Shown here: positions 57,118 to 64,000 of the stretch, piece after piece
Layout of the letters: the number at the start of each line of letters is the position of its first letter
Position numbering within the stretch: position 1 is the first letter of the stretch
The notes under the pieces: generated by a model
What the model was told of the DNA's origin: nothing
The model's input: only the letters and a program-made list of their open reading frames with translations
The model's database searches: none
Position numbers and translations under genes: made by a program
NCBI GenBank assembly: GCA_020635915.1
Contig: JACJYU010000001.1
Location: 496,001-560,000, forward strand
Length of the DNA stretch: 64,000 bases
Reading direction: 5' to 3'
DNA from: Flammeovirgaceae bacterium
GTDB lineage: Bacteria; Bacteroidota; Bacteroidia; Cytophagales; Cyclobacteriaceae

Positions 57118-60100
57118 GTGAGGAAACAACTGCTTATACTTTTATTGGGGACAGGGGCGGCCTGGCAGGCTTTCGGCCAGCAGCGGTGCGCCACCGTGGA
57201 ATACCAGAAAAGGACCAATCCCCGGCATTTGCTGCAAAAGGAGGAATTTGAAGACTGGATGGGCAAACAGCACGTGCGGCCCCGGCTCAAAGGCTTTGGC
57301 ACCGGAAAGGCCAATGCCGCTACCTATGTGGTCCCCGTGGTGTTCCATGTCATCCACAATGACGAACCCATAGGGACGGGCACCAACATTCCTGACGAGC
57401 AGTTGGTTTCACAAATCAACGTGCTCAACAAAGACTTTCAGCGCCTCAATGCGGATGCCGCCCAAACCCCGGCAGAGTTCCTGCCGGTTGCCGGGAACCT
57501 GGACATTGAATTTGTATTGGCAAAACAAGACCCCGAAGGGCTGGCCACCACTGGGATACAACGGGTGCAGGGCACCAAAACAGAATGGACGCTGGCAGAC
57601 AATGCCACCTTTAAGTCCCTTAGCTACTGGCCATCGGAAAATTACCTGAACATCTGGGTCATCAATTTCAACGACCCTTCCAATTTCATCGGTTACGCCC
57701 AGTTCCCCGAATCCCCCTTGCCGGGGTTGGAAAATTCCTCTTCCGATCCGTTGACGGATGGGGTCGTGGTGAACTACCGGGACATCGGAACGGTGGACGA
57801 GGAACCCCTGCCGGGGGCCTTCAACCTCGACCCCGAATTCAACAAGGGGCGTACCACCACCCACGAGGTAGGACATTTTTTTGGGCTTCGCCATATATGG
57901 GGGGATGCCAGCAGTTGCAGCGCCACGGATTATGTGGACGACACGCCACCGCAATCCACCGAAACCACAGGGTGCCCGTCACATCCGCAGGTAAGTTGTT
58001 CACAGGACAAAATGTTCCAAAACTACCTCGACTATACCGATGATGCCTGCATGAACCTGTTTACGGCAGGGCAGGTGGCGCGCATGGAAATCGTGCTGCA
58101 AAACAGCCCCCGCAGGGCAAGCCTTACCTCTTCGCCTGGCGCCCAGCCCCCCGCGCCCGTGGCCAACGACTTAGGCATCAGGAAGATAACAAACCCGGGC
58201 ACCACTTCGTGCGGGGGAACGCTTGCCCCCAGCATTGAGGTAAGGAATTACGGGACCAATGCCATTACCTCCGCCCGGATAGCCTTTACCCTCAATGGCA
58301 ACCCACAGGAAACAAAGGACGTGGCGCTTGCCCTCAACCCCCTGGACATCGCCACCATTACCTTTGCCCCCATCAACCTTCCTGCCCCCAGCTCCTCCCT
58401 GGTGGGTTTCCAAATCCTCCAGACCAACGGGGGGCCTGACGGCAAGGTTTCGGACAACCAATTGGCCCACACCTCTGAAGTGCCCTACATTGCCAGTGTT
58501 CCCTACTTCGAGTATTTTGATACTGCCCCGCCCACGTGGTCCATCCAAAACCCCGACCAACTGACCACCTGGGAAAACGTGGCCGTGCCTAACGGCATGG
58601 CCGGGAACAGGGCCATGTACATCAATTTTTACGATTATGAAAACAAGGGCGTGACCGATATGCTGGTGGGCCCTGTGCTCGACCTTTCGGGCGTCCCGGA
58701 GCCGCTTTTAAAATTTGACAGGGCCTATGCCTCATTTCCGGGGGCCAACTATGCGGACAGGTTAACGGTGATAGTCGTTACGGATTGCAACCCGGATTTG
58801 TCGGCCGGCACCGAGATATTCAACAAATCATCGGGGGACCCGGGTTTTTCCACCGCCCCGGACACCTTTAACCCCTTCGTGCCCACGGGCGCATCGCAAT
58901 GGAAATCCGAATCCATTTCCCTGGCCCCGTTCAAAAGCCAGGGCAATGTCCAAATTGCCTTTGTCGGGCAAAATTCCAACGGCAACAACCTATACCTGGA
59001 CAATGTTTTTGTGTTTGAAAACCTTAATGATTTGGCCTTGAAAGAAATGGTCAGCCCATCGCCAGTGGTGGGGAAAAATACCTTTGCCCCCATCGTTAAA
59101 ATAATGAACGAAGGCAGCTCCCTGATTACCAGTTTTAATGTGGAGGTAAAAAAGAACAATGTTTTGCTGTACGCCCAGGCGATGGATGGGCTTGCCCTTG
59201 CGACAGGCGAAGGGGCCACCATTGAACTCGGCCCCATTACCCTGGACAATGGCACCAACCTCGTGTCCATTTCCCTTTCGTCACCCAACGGAAACCCGGA
59301 CGAGGTGCCCTCCAACAACTCCATTGAAAGAACGGTGGTGGTGAACCATGCTTACGAAACCGTGCCGGCCAGGCAAAACTTTAACCTTTCCTTTCAGGAT
59401 GCCTGGACAATTGTGGGCCAGGCCCCCATGCCCGGTTGGGAATTGACCACCACCAACAAGGGCACTTCCCTGGCCTACCGCGCGTTTTCCAATACCTCGA
59501 TTGGTGACGAGGCGTGGTTGGTGGGCCCCGTGTTGGATTTTTCCAAAGCAATAAAGGCCAGCCTGTTTTTTGACGTCAGTTATGCCCTCTCCATCAAGGG
59601 AACGGAGCGCCTGCGGGTGTTGTCTTCCGTGGATGGCGGGTTGACCTTTACGCAAACCGAATACGACCGGCCGGGCACCGATTTTCTTTCTGCCCATGAC
59701 AATGCCTCCTGGGCACCCGTCACCGTTGCAGACTGGAAGAGGGAATATGTGAACCTCAACGACCTGGCGGGGGAGCCAAATGTTCGCCTGGCATTTGTGG
59801 CCACCAACGATAACGGGAACAACCTTTACCTGGATGATATTGAATTGTACAATGACGACAACCCTTTCCCCCCTGTCACCACGTCATTGTACAGCGTGTA
59901 CACCACCTCCTTTCATGAAATTAAGGTCACCTTCAACCTGCCCGTGAAGGAAACGTCAAGGTTGCAGGTGTACAACACCATGGGGCAACTCGTGACGGAC
60001 AACCTGCTGCCCGACAATTTGAACCAAACGTACACGATCGACATGGGCGCGCAGCAGGCGGGAATATACATATTGCGCCTTCGGGTCGCCAATCAATTGG

Positions 60101-60129
60101 AGTCGGTCAAAGTGTTTATCACACGTTAG
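57118..60129 (+). CDS. Secreted M43 metalloprotease with T9SS type A sorting domain
   Basis: 1003 residues from a GTG start; signal peptide KQLLILLLGTGAAWQAFG. The protease domain (about 60-340) has the zinc motif HEVGHFFGLRH, with His249, Glu250, His253 and His259, and several Cys pairs, as in pappalysin-like (M43) enzymes. After it come two choice-of-anchor-J or MAM-like beta modules (YFEYFDTAPPTWSIQNPD and DAWTIVGQAPMPGW, each ending in GNNLYLD) separated by Ig-like strands. The last 80 residues (LQVYNTMGQLVTDNLL, QAGIYILRLRV) are a type A T9SS sorting domain. So the protein should cross the outer membrane and stay attached or be released. Substrate unknown. Confidence 0.93.
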   Translation: MRKQLLILLLGTGAAWQAFGQQRCATVEYQKRTNPRHLLQKEEFEDWMGKQHVRPRLKGFGTGKANAATYVVPVVFHVIHNDEPIGTGTNIPDEQLVSQINVLNKDFQRLNADAAQTPAEFLPVAGNLDIEFVLAKQDPEGLATTGIQRVQGTKTEWTLADNATFKSLSYWPSENYLNIWVINFNDPSNFIGYAQFPESPLPGLENSSSDPLTDGVVVNYRDIGTVDEEPLPGAFNLDPEFNKGRTTTHEVGHFFGLRHIWGDASSCSATDYVDDTPPQSTETTGCPSHPQVSCSQDKMFQNYLDYTDDACMNLFTAGQVARMEIVLQNSPRRASLTSSPGAQPPAPVANDLGIRKITNPGTTSCGGTLAPSIEVRNYGTNAITSARIAFTLNGNPQETKDVALALNPLDIATITFAPINLPAPSSSLVGFQILQTNGGPDGKVSDNQLAHTSEVPYIASVPYFEYFDTAPPTWSIQNPDQLTTWENVAVPNGMAGNRAMYINFYDYENKGVTDMLVGPVLDLSGVPEPLLKFDRAYASFPGANYADRLTVIVVTDCNPDLSAGTEIFNKSSGDPGFSTAPDTFNPFVPTGASQWKSESISLAPFKSQGNVQIAFVGQNSNGNNLYLDNVFVFENLNDLALKEMVSPSPVVGKNTFAPIVKIMNEGSSLITSFNVEVKKNNVLLYAQAMDGLALATGEGATIELGPITLDNGTNLVSISLSSPNGNPDEVPSNNSIERTVVVNHAYETVPARQNFNLSFQDAWTIVGQAPMPGWELTTTNKGTSLAYRAFSNTSIGDEAWLVGPVLDFSKAIKASLFFDVSYALSIKGTERLRVLSSVDGGLTFTQTEYDRPGTDFLSAHDNASWAPVTVADWKREYVNLNDLAGEPNVRLAFVATNDNGNNLYLDDIELYNDDNPFPPVTTSLYSVYTTSFHEIKVTFNLPVKETSRLQVYNTMGQLVTDNLLPDNLNQTYTIDMGAQQAGIYILRLRVANQLESVKVFITR

Positions 60130-60208
60130 CCGAATTTTCCACATTGCCCTGTTTTTTTGGTGGAAATCACCTAAATACTGGGCATATTTGAAGTTGAATT
60201 TATTGTGC

Positions 60209-61288
60209 ATGACGAAGCTGAAAGTAGGTATCCTCTACGGGGGCAGGTCGGTGGAACATGGGGTTTCCATCAATTCGGCCCGGAACATAGAAGCCTATAT
60301 TGACAAAAACCAATACGAAACCTATTGCATCGGCATTTCCACCCAGGGCACCTGGTACGCCACCCCTACGGTAAGCAAGGAAATCACAAAGGGGCGCAAG
60401 CTCAAGCTCCACCTTGACGGCAGTTGCCCGCGTTTTGAAGACGAAGCCGGCCAGGTTGTAGCGTTGGATGTCATTTTCCCGGTGCTTCACGGCACCGATG
60501 GGGAAGACGGAAGCATCCAGGGGCTGATAAAGGCGATGGGGCTGCCTATGGTGGGCACCGGGGTGCTGGGCTCTGCCGTGGCCATGAGCAAGCTGGTGGC
60601 CAAGCAACTCATGCAGCAGGCGGGAATTCCCGTTACGGATTTCCTGTTCTTCCGCCACGGCCAGGAGGGCGAAATAAAATTTGAAGAAGTGAAGGAAAAG
60701 CTGGGGCTGCCCTTTATGGTGAAGGCGGCCAACCTGGGGTCTTCCGTGGGGGTCTCCAAAGTAAAAAGCAAGGAAGGGTTTGCCGATGCCCTGAAGGACT
60801 CCTTCCGGTATGACGACTGCGTTATCCTGGAAGAATACATAAAAGGCAGGGAGATTGAATGCGCCATACTGGGCAACCATCCACCGGAGGCCTCCTTGCC
60901 AGGGGAGATCATCATCAATGCCAACTATGAATTTTATACCTTTGACGCCAAATACGTGGATGGCGAGGCCGTGAAAATCGATGTGCCCGCCCAACTGGAC
61001 AAAAAAACAAGCGACCTCGTTCGGGAGTATTCCATCAAGGCCTATCGGCAATTGCAATGTGAGGACTTTGCCCGTGTTGATTTGTTCGTGGGCGAAAACG
61101 GCAAAGTGTACGTGAACGAAATCAATACCATTCCCGGCTTTACCAACTCCAGCATGTACCCCATGATGTGGAAAGAACGGGGCGTATCTTTTACCCAATT
61201 GATTTCCCGGCTGATCGGGCTGGGCATGGAACGGCACAAAGAGGCCCAAAGAACGGAAAAGGATTTTCAATCGGCCCTGAAGTTTTAG
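60209..61288 (+). CDS. ddl: D-alanine--D-alanine ligase
   Basis: 359 residues. Joins two D-Ala for peptidoglycan. Start at the ATG 60209 (MTKLKVGILYGGRSVEHGVS); upstream in-frame TTG codons are not needed. ATP-grasp fold with VLHGTDGEDGSIQGLI, MVKAANLGSSVGVSKV and the Mg-binding EINTIPGFTNSSMYP. The previous 79 bases contain TTTCCAC (60136-60142) and GTGGAAA (60160-60166), a 7-bp inverted pair with a T-rich loop, perhaps a weak terminator of the protease gene. The next gene starts four bases after its stop. Confidence 0.97.
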   Translation: MTKLKVGILYGGRSVEHGVSINSARNIEAYIDKNQYETYCIGISTQGTWYATPTVSKEITKGRKLKLHLDGSCPRFEDEAGQVVALDVIFPVLHGTDGEDGSIQGLIKAMGLPMVGTGVLGSAVAMSKLVAKQLMQQAGIPVTDFLFFRHGQEGEIKFEEVKEKLGLPFMVKAANLGSSVGVSKVKSKEGFADALKDSFRYDDCVILEEYIKGREIECAILGNHPPEASLPGEIIINANYEFYTFDAKYVDGEAVKIDVPAQLDKKTSDLVREYSIKAYRQLQCEDFARVDLFVGENGKVYVNEINTIPGFTNSSMYPMMWKERGVSFTQLISRLIGLGMERHKEAQRTEKDFQSALKF

Positions 61289-61292
61289 CCTT

Positions 61293-62114
61293 ATGCGATT
61301 CAAACTACCCTTTCAACCGAATACACTGGGCTCGCTCATGGCCAACCTTGTGATTGCCGCAGCGGCACTGTCCTTCCTTTCCATTTTTTATTTTTATATC
61401 TATTTGCCCAACAGCACCAACCACGGGGAAACCATTACGGTGCCAGACCTGGAAGGGATGGACCTCGGGAAAATTGACGAATTCCTGTCCGGCCATGACC
61501 TTCGGTATGAGGTCAGCGACTCTTCGTACTCCGATGAATTTCCACCCCTCACGGTGCTGCAGCAATTTCCCAAGCCGGGGTCGAAGGTAAAGGAAAACAG
61601 AAAGGTCTACATCACCATCAATAGGGTTACCCCTCCCACGGTGCCCATGCCCGACCTCGTGGACCGCTCGCGCATCAATGCCGAGGTGGTCCTGAAAAGC
61701 AATGAGCTGAGGAGGGGCCATATCATCCTTGAGCCCAGCCCCTTCCTCAACCTGGTAAAAGAAATGCGGTACATGGGCAAGCCCATTGATGCGGGCACCC
61801 GGGTGCCCAAGGGGGCGGTCATCGACCTGGTGGTGGGCGATGGCAACGGCAGGACCGACTTCAGGATTGGCAGCCTGATAGGCGACAGCTACGAGACGGC
61901 CCTGTTCAAGCTGCAGGGGTGGAACCTGCACCTGGGCGTGGTGGAAATCCCAGCTGGGGTGGATACTACGGGCACCTCACCGGTCGTTTACAAACAATAT
62001 CCTGAAGTAAACGAGCAGGTGCGGGTGGGCGATCCCGTGGATTTGTGGCTGGCCCCGCCAGGGTACAAGGAACCTAACGACATGGAAGAAGAGCCAGGAA
62101 CCGATGAATTATAG
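61293..62114 (+). CDS. Membrane-anchored PASTA-domain protein
   Basis: 273 residues. Short cytosolic tail, a membrane segment (about 18-38: VIAAAALSFLSIFYFYIYL), then three PASTA modules (about 45-111, 116-185, 190-256), each with a variant of VPDLxGxxxxxA; the third has a SYETALFKLQGWNL element. PASTA modules bind peptidoglycan stem peptides; no kinase or transpeptidase domain is attached, so this is an anchor or sensor part only. It follows ddl by four bases, which fits a cell-wall operon. Confidence 0.88.
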   Translation: MRFKLPFQPNTLGSLMANLVIAAAALSFLSIFYFYIYLPNSTNHGETITVPDLEGMDLGKIDEFLSGHDLRYEVSDSSYSDEFPPLTVLQQFPKPGSKVKENRKVYITINRVTPPTVPMPDLVDRSRINAEVVLKSNELRRGHIILEPSPFLNLVKEMRYMGKPIDAGTRVPKGAVIDLVVGDGNGRTDFRIGSLIGDSYETALFKLQGWNLHLGVVEIPAGVDTTGTSPVVYKQYPEVNEQVRVGDPVDLWLAPPGYKEPNDMEEEPGTDEL

Positions 62115-64000
62115 GAATATATGTTGCCTGGCTTCCATTTTCTTTATTAATGCCCAGGTGGCATTTTCACAATTTACCATTCTCCCCCTTCCCAAAGAAA
62201 AGCCCGGGCCGGCTGCCGCAGGGCGCACGCAGGCCCTTGCGCCCATGCCCCTGCCCTTCTGGGACGACTTTTCGTTTTCCAACGTTCCCGGCATGCCCCA
62301 CGACACCTTGTGGCAATCGGGAAATTCCGTTTCGCTGAATACGGGCATGGGCATACGCCCCCCCTCCCTGGGGGTGGCCACCTTTGACGGGCTCAATGCC
62401 GCGGGAAGCCCGTATGTGGCCAACGACCCATTGGCCAAGGGCATTGCCGACAGCCTGGTGTCACGGCCCCTTGCGCTGGGCCAGGTGCCACCGGCAGAAA
62501 GGAACAGCGTCTTTTTAAGTTTTTATTACCAATTCCAGGGGAATGGCGAGCCGCCCGACCCGGGGGACCAACTGAGGGTGCTGTTTAAAGATGTGACGGG
62601 CGCCTGGATCACCGTGCGCACCATCGAAAATGACGGAAGCCTGGACCCCACGGTGTTTATGCAAACACTTGTCCCGGTGGCGGGTGACGCCTTCTTCCAC
62701 GATGGCTTTCAGTTCGCCATCCAAAGCTATGGAAGGCTATCGGGGCCCTACGATACCTGGAACGTAGATTACGTGTACCTGAACAAAGGCAGGAACGCCA
62801 GCGACACCAGCTATCCCGACAGGACCATTTCCATCCCCCTCACCTCCATGGTAAACGGGTACTATGCCATGCCCTACGATCATTTTATGGAAGACCCTGC
62901 GGCCCACCTTACACCCCCCATTTTGTCGCTGCACAACCTAGAATATATCCCGGGCAATACCACCCAAAGCGATGTGCAACCCATCAATTACGACTCCGAA
63001 GACTCCATTTTCGTTTACCGCGGTGGCATGGAAACGGTGTATACGCACACCCTTGACATGGCCACTTCCATAGGAAACCCCATTCAGCCGTTGGAATTCA
63101 GGCAAACGCCCATCCAGGCCCTGCCGGATTTGACCCCACTCAGCCCATTGGATTCGGCCGTGCGCATAAAACTAAAGCTTTGGATCAACTCCGGTGACAA
63201 TATAGTGCCTTCCATGGCCAACCCGCTGGGCGACTACAACACCGTGAAGTACGCCCCCATTGACTTCAGGCACAACGACACCACGCGGGTGGAGTACATC
63301 CTGGACAATTACTACGCCTATGACGATGGCACGGCAGAATATGGCGCGGCCCTCAACCAGCCCGGGGCGCTGCTCGCCTACCTGTTTACCCTGGAAAATA
63401 CTTCGAAGCAAGACACTTTGGTGGCCCTAGACTTCTACTTCCCTGAGTTTGGCAAGGACATCGGGCAATCCATTGACATACAAATCCGGAAAGACCTTTC
63501 CGGGGACCCCGGCTCGTTCCTTCACAACCAAACGGAAAACGTGGTGCGTGGAACGAAGAACCATTTTTGGAGGGTGGGGCTGTCGAGGCGGGTGGGGGTA
63601 AAAGGCGAATTTTATGTGGGTTGGAAACAAACGACATCCACCTCCCTGCCCATTGGGCTGGACAAAAACACCAACTCCGGTGACAAAATATTTTTCAACA
63701 CCAACGGGGCCTGGGAACAAAACATGAACCTTGCCGGCAGCCTGATGATACGCCCCGTATTTGGGAAAGGGGACGGCATCGTTACCGGGTGGCCATTGCC
63801 CGAAGCCCATCGTGTGCAATTTTACCCCAATCCTTCCCATGGCAGCTTTATAGTGGAAGGGGAAGCGAGGATCATAAAAGTATATGATGTGACCGGGCGC
63901 ACCATCGGGATATCGGTGGAAAAAACCCCGGAGGGGCAACGGGTCCAGCTTTTAAACGCGCGGCCGGGGATGTATATTTTGCATCTCTTCGGCCCGGGCG
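62104..64000 (+). CDS. Secreted T9SS type A sorting-domain protein (cut by right edge)
   Basis: 632 codons are visible from the ATG at 62104, which overlaps the PASTA stop by 11 bases. Signal peptide NICCLASIFFINAQVAFS. Beta-rich body with Asp- and Pro-rich strands (for example FLSFYYQFQGNGEPPDPGDQ and YNTVKYAPIDFRHND). The last visible residues contain QFYPNPSHGSFIVEG, IKVYDVTGRTIG and RPGMYILHLFG, a type A sorting domain, so only a few residues are probably missing. The function of the body is not recognised. Confidence 0.88.
   Translation, partial: MNYRNICCLASIFFINAQVAFSQFTILPLPKEKPGPAAAGRTQALAPMPLPFWDDFSFSNVPGMPHDTLWQSGNSVSLNTGMGIRPPSLGVATFDGLNAAGSPYVANDPLAKGIADSLVSRPLALGQVPPAERNSVFLSFYYQFQGNGEPPDPGDQLRVLFKDVTGAWITVRTIENDGSLDPTVFMQTLVPVAGDAFFHDGFQFAIQSYGRLSGPYDTWNVDYVYLNKGRNASDTSYPDRTISIPLTSMVNGYYAMPYDHFMEDPAAHLTPPILSLHNLEYIPGNTTQSDVQPINYDSEDSIFVYRGGMETVYTHTLDMATSIGNPIQPLEFRQTPIQALPDLTPLSPLDSAVRIKLKLWINSGDNIVPSMANPLGDYNTVKYAPIDFRHNDTTRVEYILDNYYAYDDGTAEYGAALNQPGALLAYLFTLENTSKQDTLVALDFYFPEFGKDIGQSIDIQIRKDLSGDPGSFLHNQTENVVRGTKNHFWRVGLSRRVGVKGEFYVGWKQTTSTSLPIGLDKNTNSGDKIFFNTNGAWEQNMNLAGSLMIRPVFGKGDGIVTGWPLPEAHRVQFYPNPSHGSFIVEGEARIIKVYDVTGRTIGISVEKTPEGQRVQLLNARPGMYILHLFGPG

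Noticed and set aside
60136..60166. Terminator after the M43 protease gene
   Set aside because: Arms of seven bases pair, but the loop is 17 bases and the T-run lies in the loop and not after the stem, so it is not a convincing terminator.

Overview
The window looks like chromosomal DNA from a Bacteroidota bacterium, most likely of the class Cytophagia. The reasons are: large secreted PKD/Ig-like proteins with type IX secretion system (T9SS) sorting domains and a PorP/SprF partner; Bacteroidota families DUF5683, DUF4290, GSCFA and DUF3109; promoters of the TTTG-N19-TAnnTTTG kind; and almost no Shine-Dalgarno sequences. I see no tRNA, rRNA, CRISPR array, insertion sequence or phage gene. The order is my inference; genus and species cannot be read from this sequence.

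Layout. Bases 1-20682 (minus strand) form a T9SS surface-protein cluster: a giant 5346-residue repeat protein, then a PorP/SprF outer-membrane protein, then a second large PKD protein that runs off the left edge. Bases 20683-21037 are a divergent control region with a heptameric repeat. Bases 21038-29078 (plus) carry core genes: pyrG-yidC, then parA-parB-DUF5683-dapB-lepB. Bases 29149-34818 hold ung, apaG, a methyltransferase, a coiled-coil membrane protein, the ribosomal operon rpsF-rpsR-rplI, a DUF3109 protein and a TcmP-like protein. Bases 35020-43358 hold a UvrD/PcrA helicase, DUF4290, murA, an exonuclease III, a GSCFA protein and a DUF255 thioredoxin-like lipoprotein, followed by a zinc-ribbon membrane protein. 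Bases 44213-48194 are AT-richer accessory DNA: a membrane-anchored AraC-type regulator, a secreted unknown, a secreted alpha/beta hydrolase and a Tat-type class V aminotransferase. Bases 48334-64000 return to core functions: priA; the dnaG-ribBA-unknown-surE operon on the minus strand; mrp-nifU; a T9SS-exported M43 metalloprotease; ddl; a PASTA protein; and a T9SS-exported protein cut by the right edge.

How genes work together. The left cluster is a self-contained export and anchoring module: the giant protein ends in a type B sorting domain, and PorP/SprF proteins are the usual partners for such cargo. pyrG feeds CTP synthesis and yidC inserts membrane proteins. parAB segregates the chromosome, while dapB, murA and ddl supply peptidoglycan. 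Mrp and NifU handle Fe-S clusters. bS6 and bS18 are encoded together; in Bacteroidota ribosomes these proteins help hide the anti-Shine-Dalgarno sequence, and here rpsR carries a strong Shine-Dalgarno match inside the end of rpsF, which suggests feedback control.

Most interesting observations: an array of 29 PKD-like repeats containing 11 consecutive units of exactly 312 bp; the rpsR Shine-Dalgarno match; MurA with Asp at the usual catalytic Cys position; a DnaG that has lost its zinc ligands and contains an AT-rich patch; a perfect 21-bp palindrome in front of the helicase gene; and the AT-rich accessory block with an inverted repeat in its divergent promoter region.
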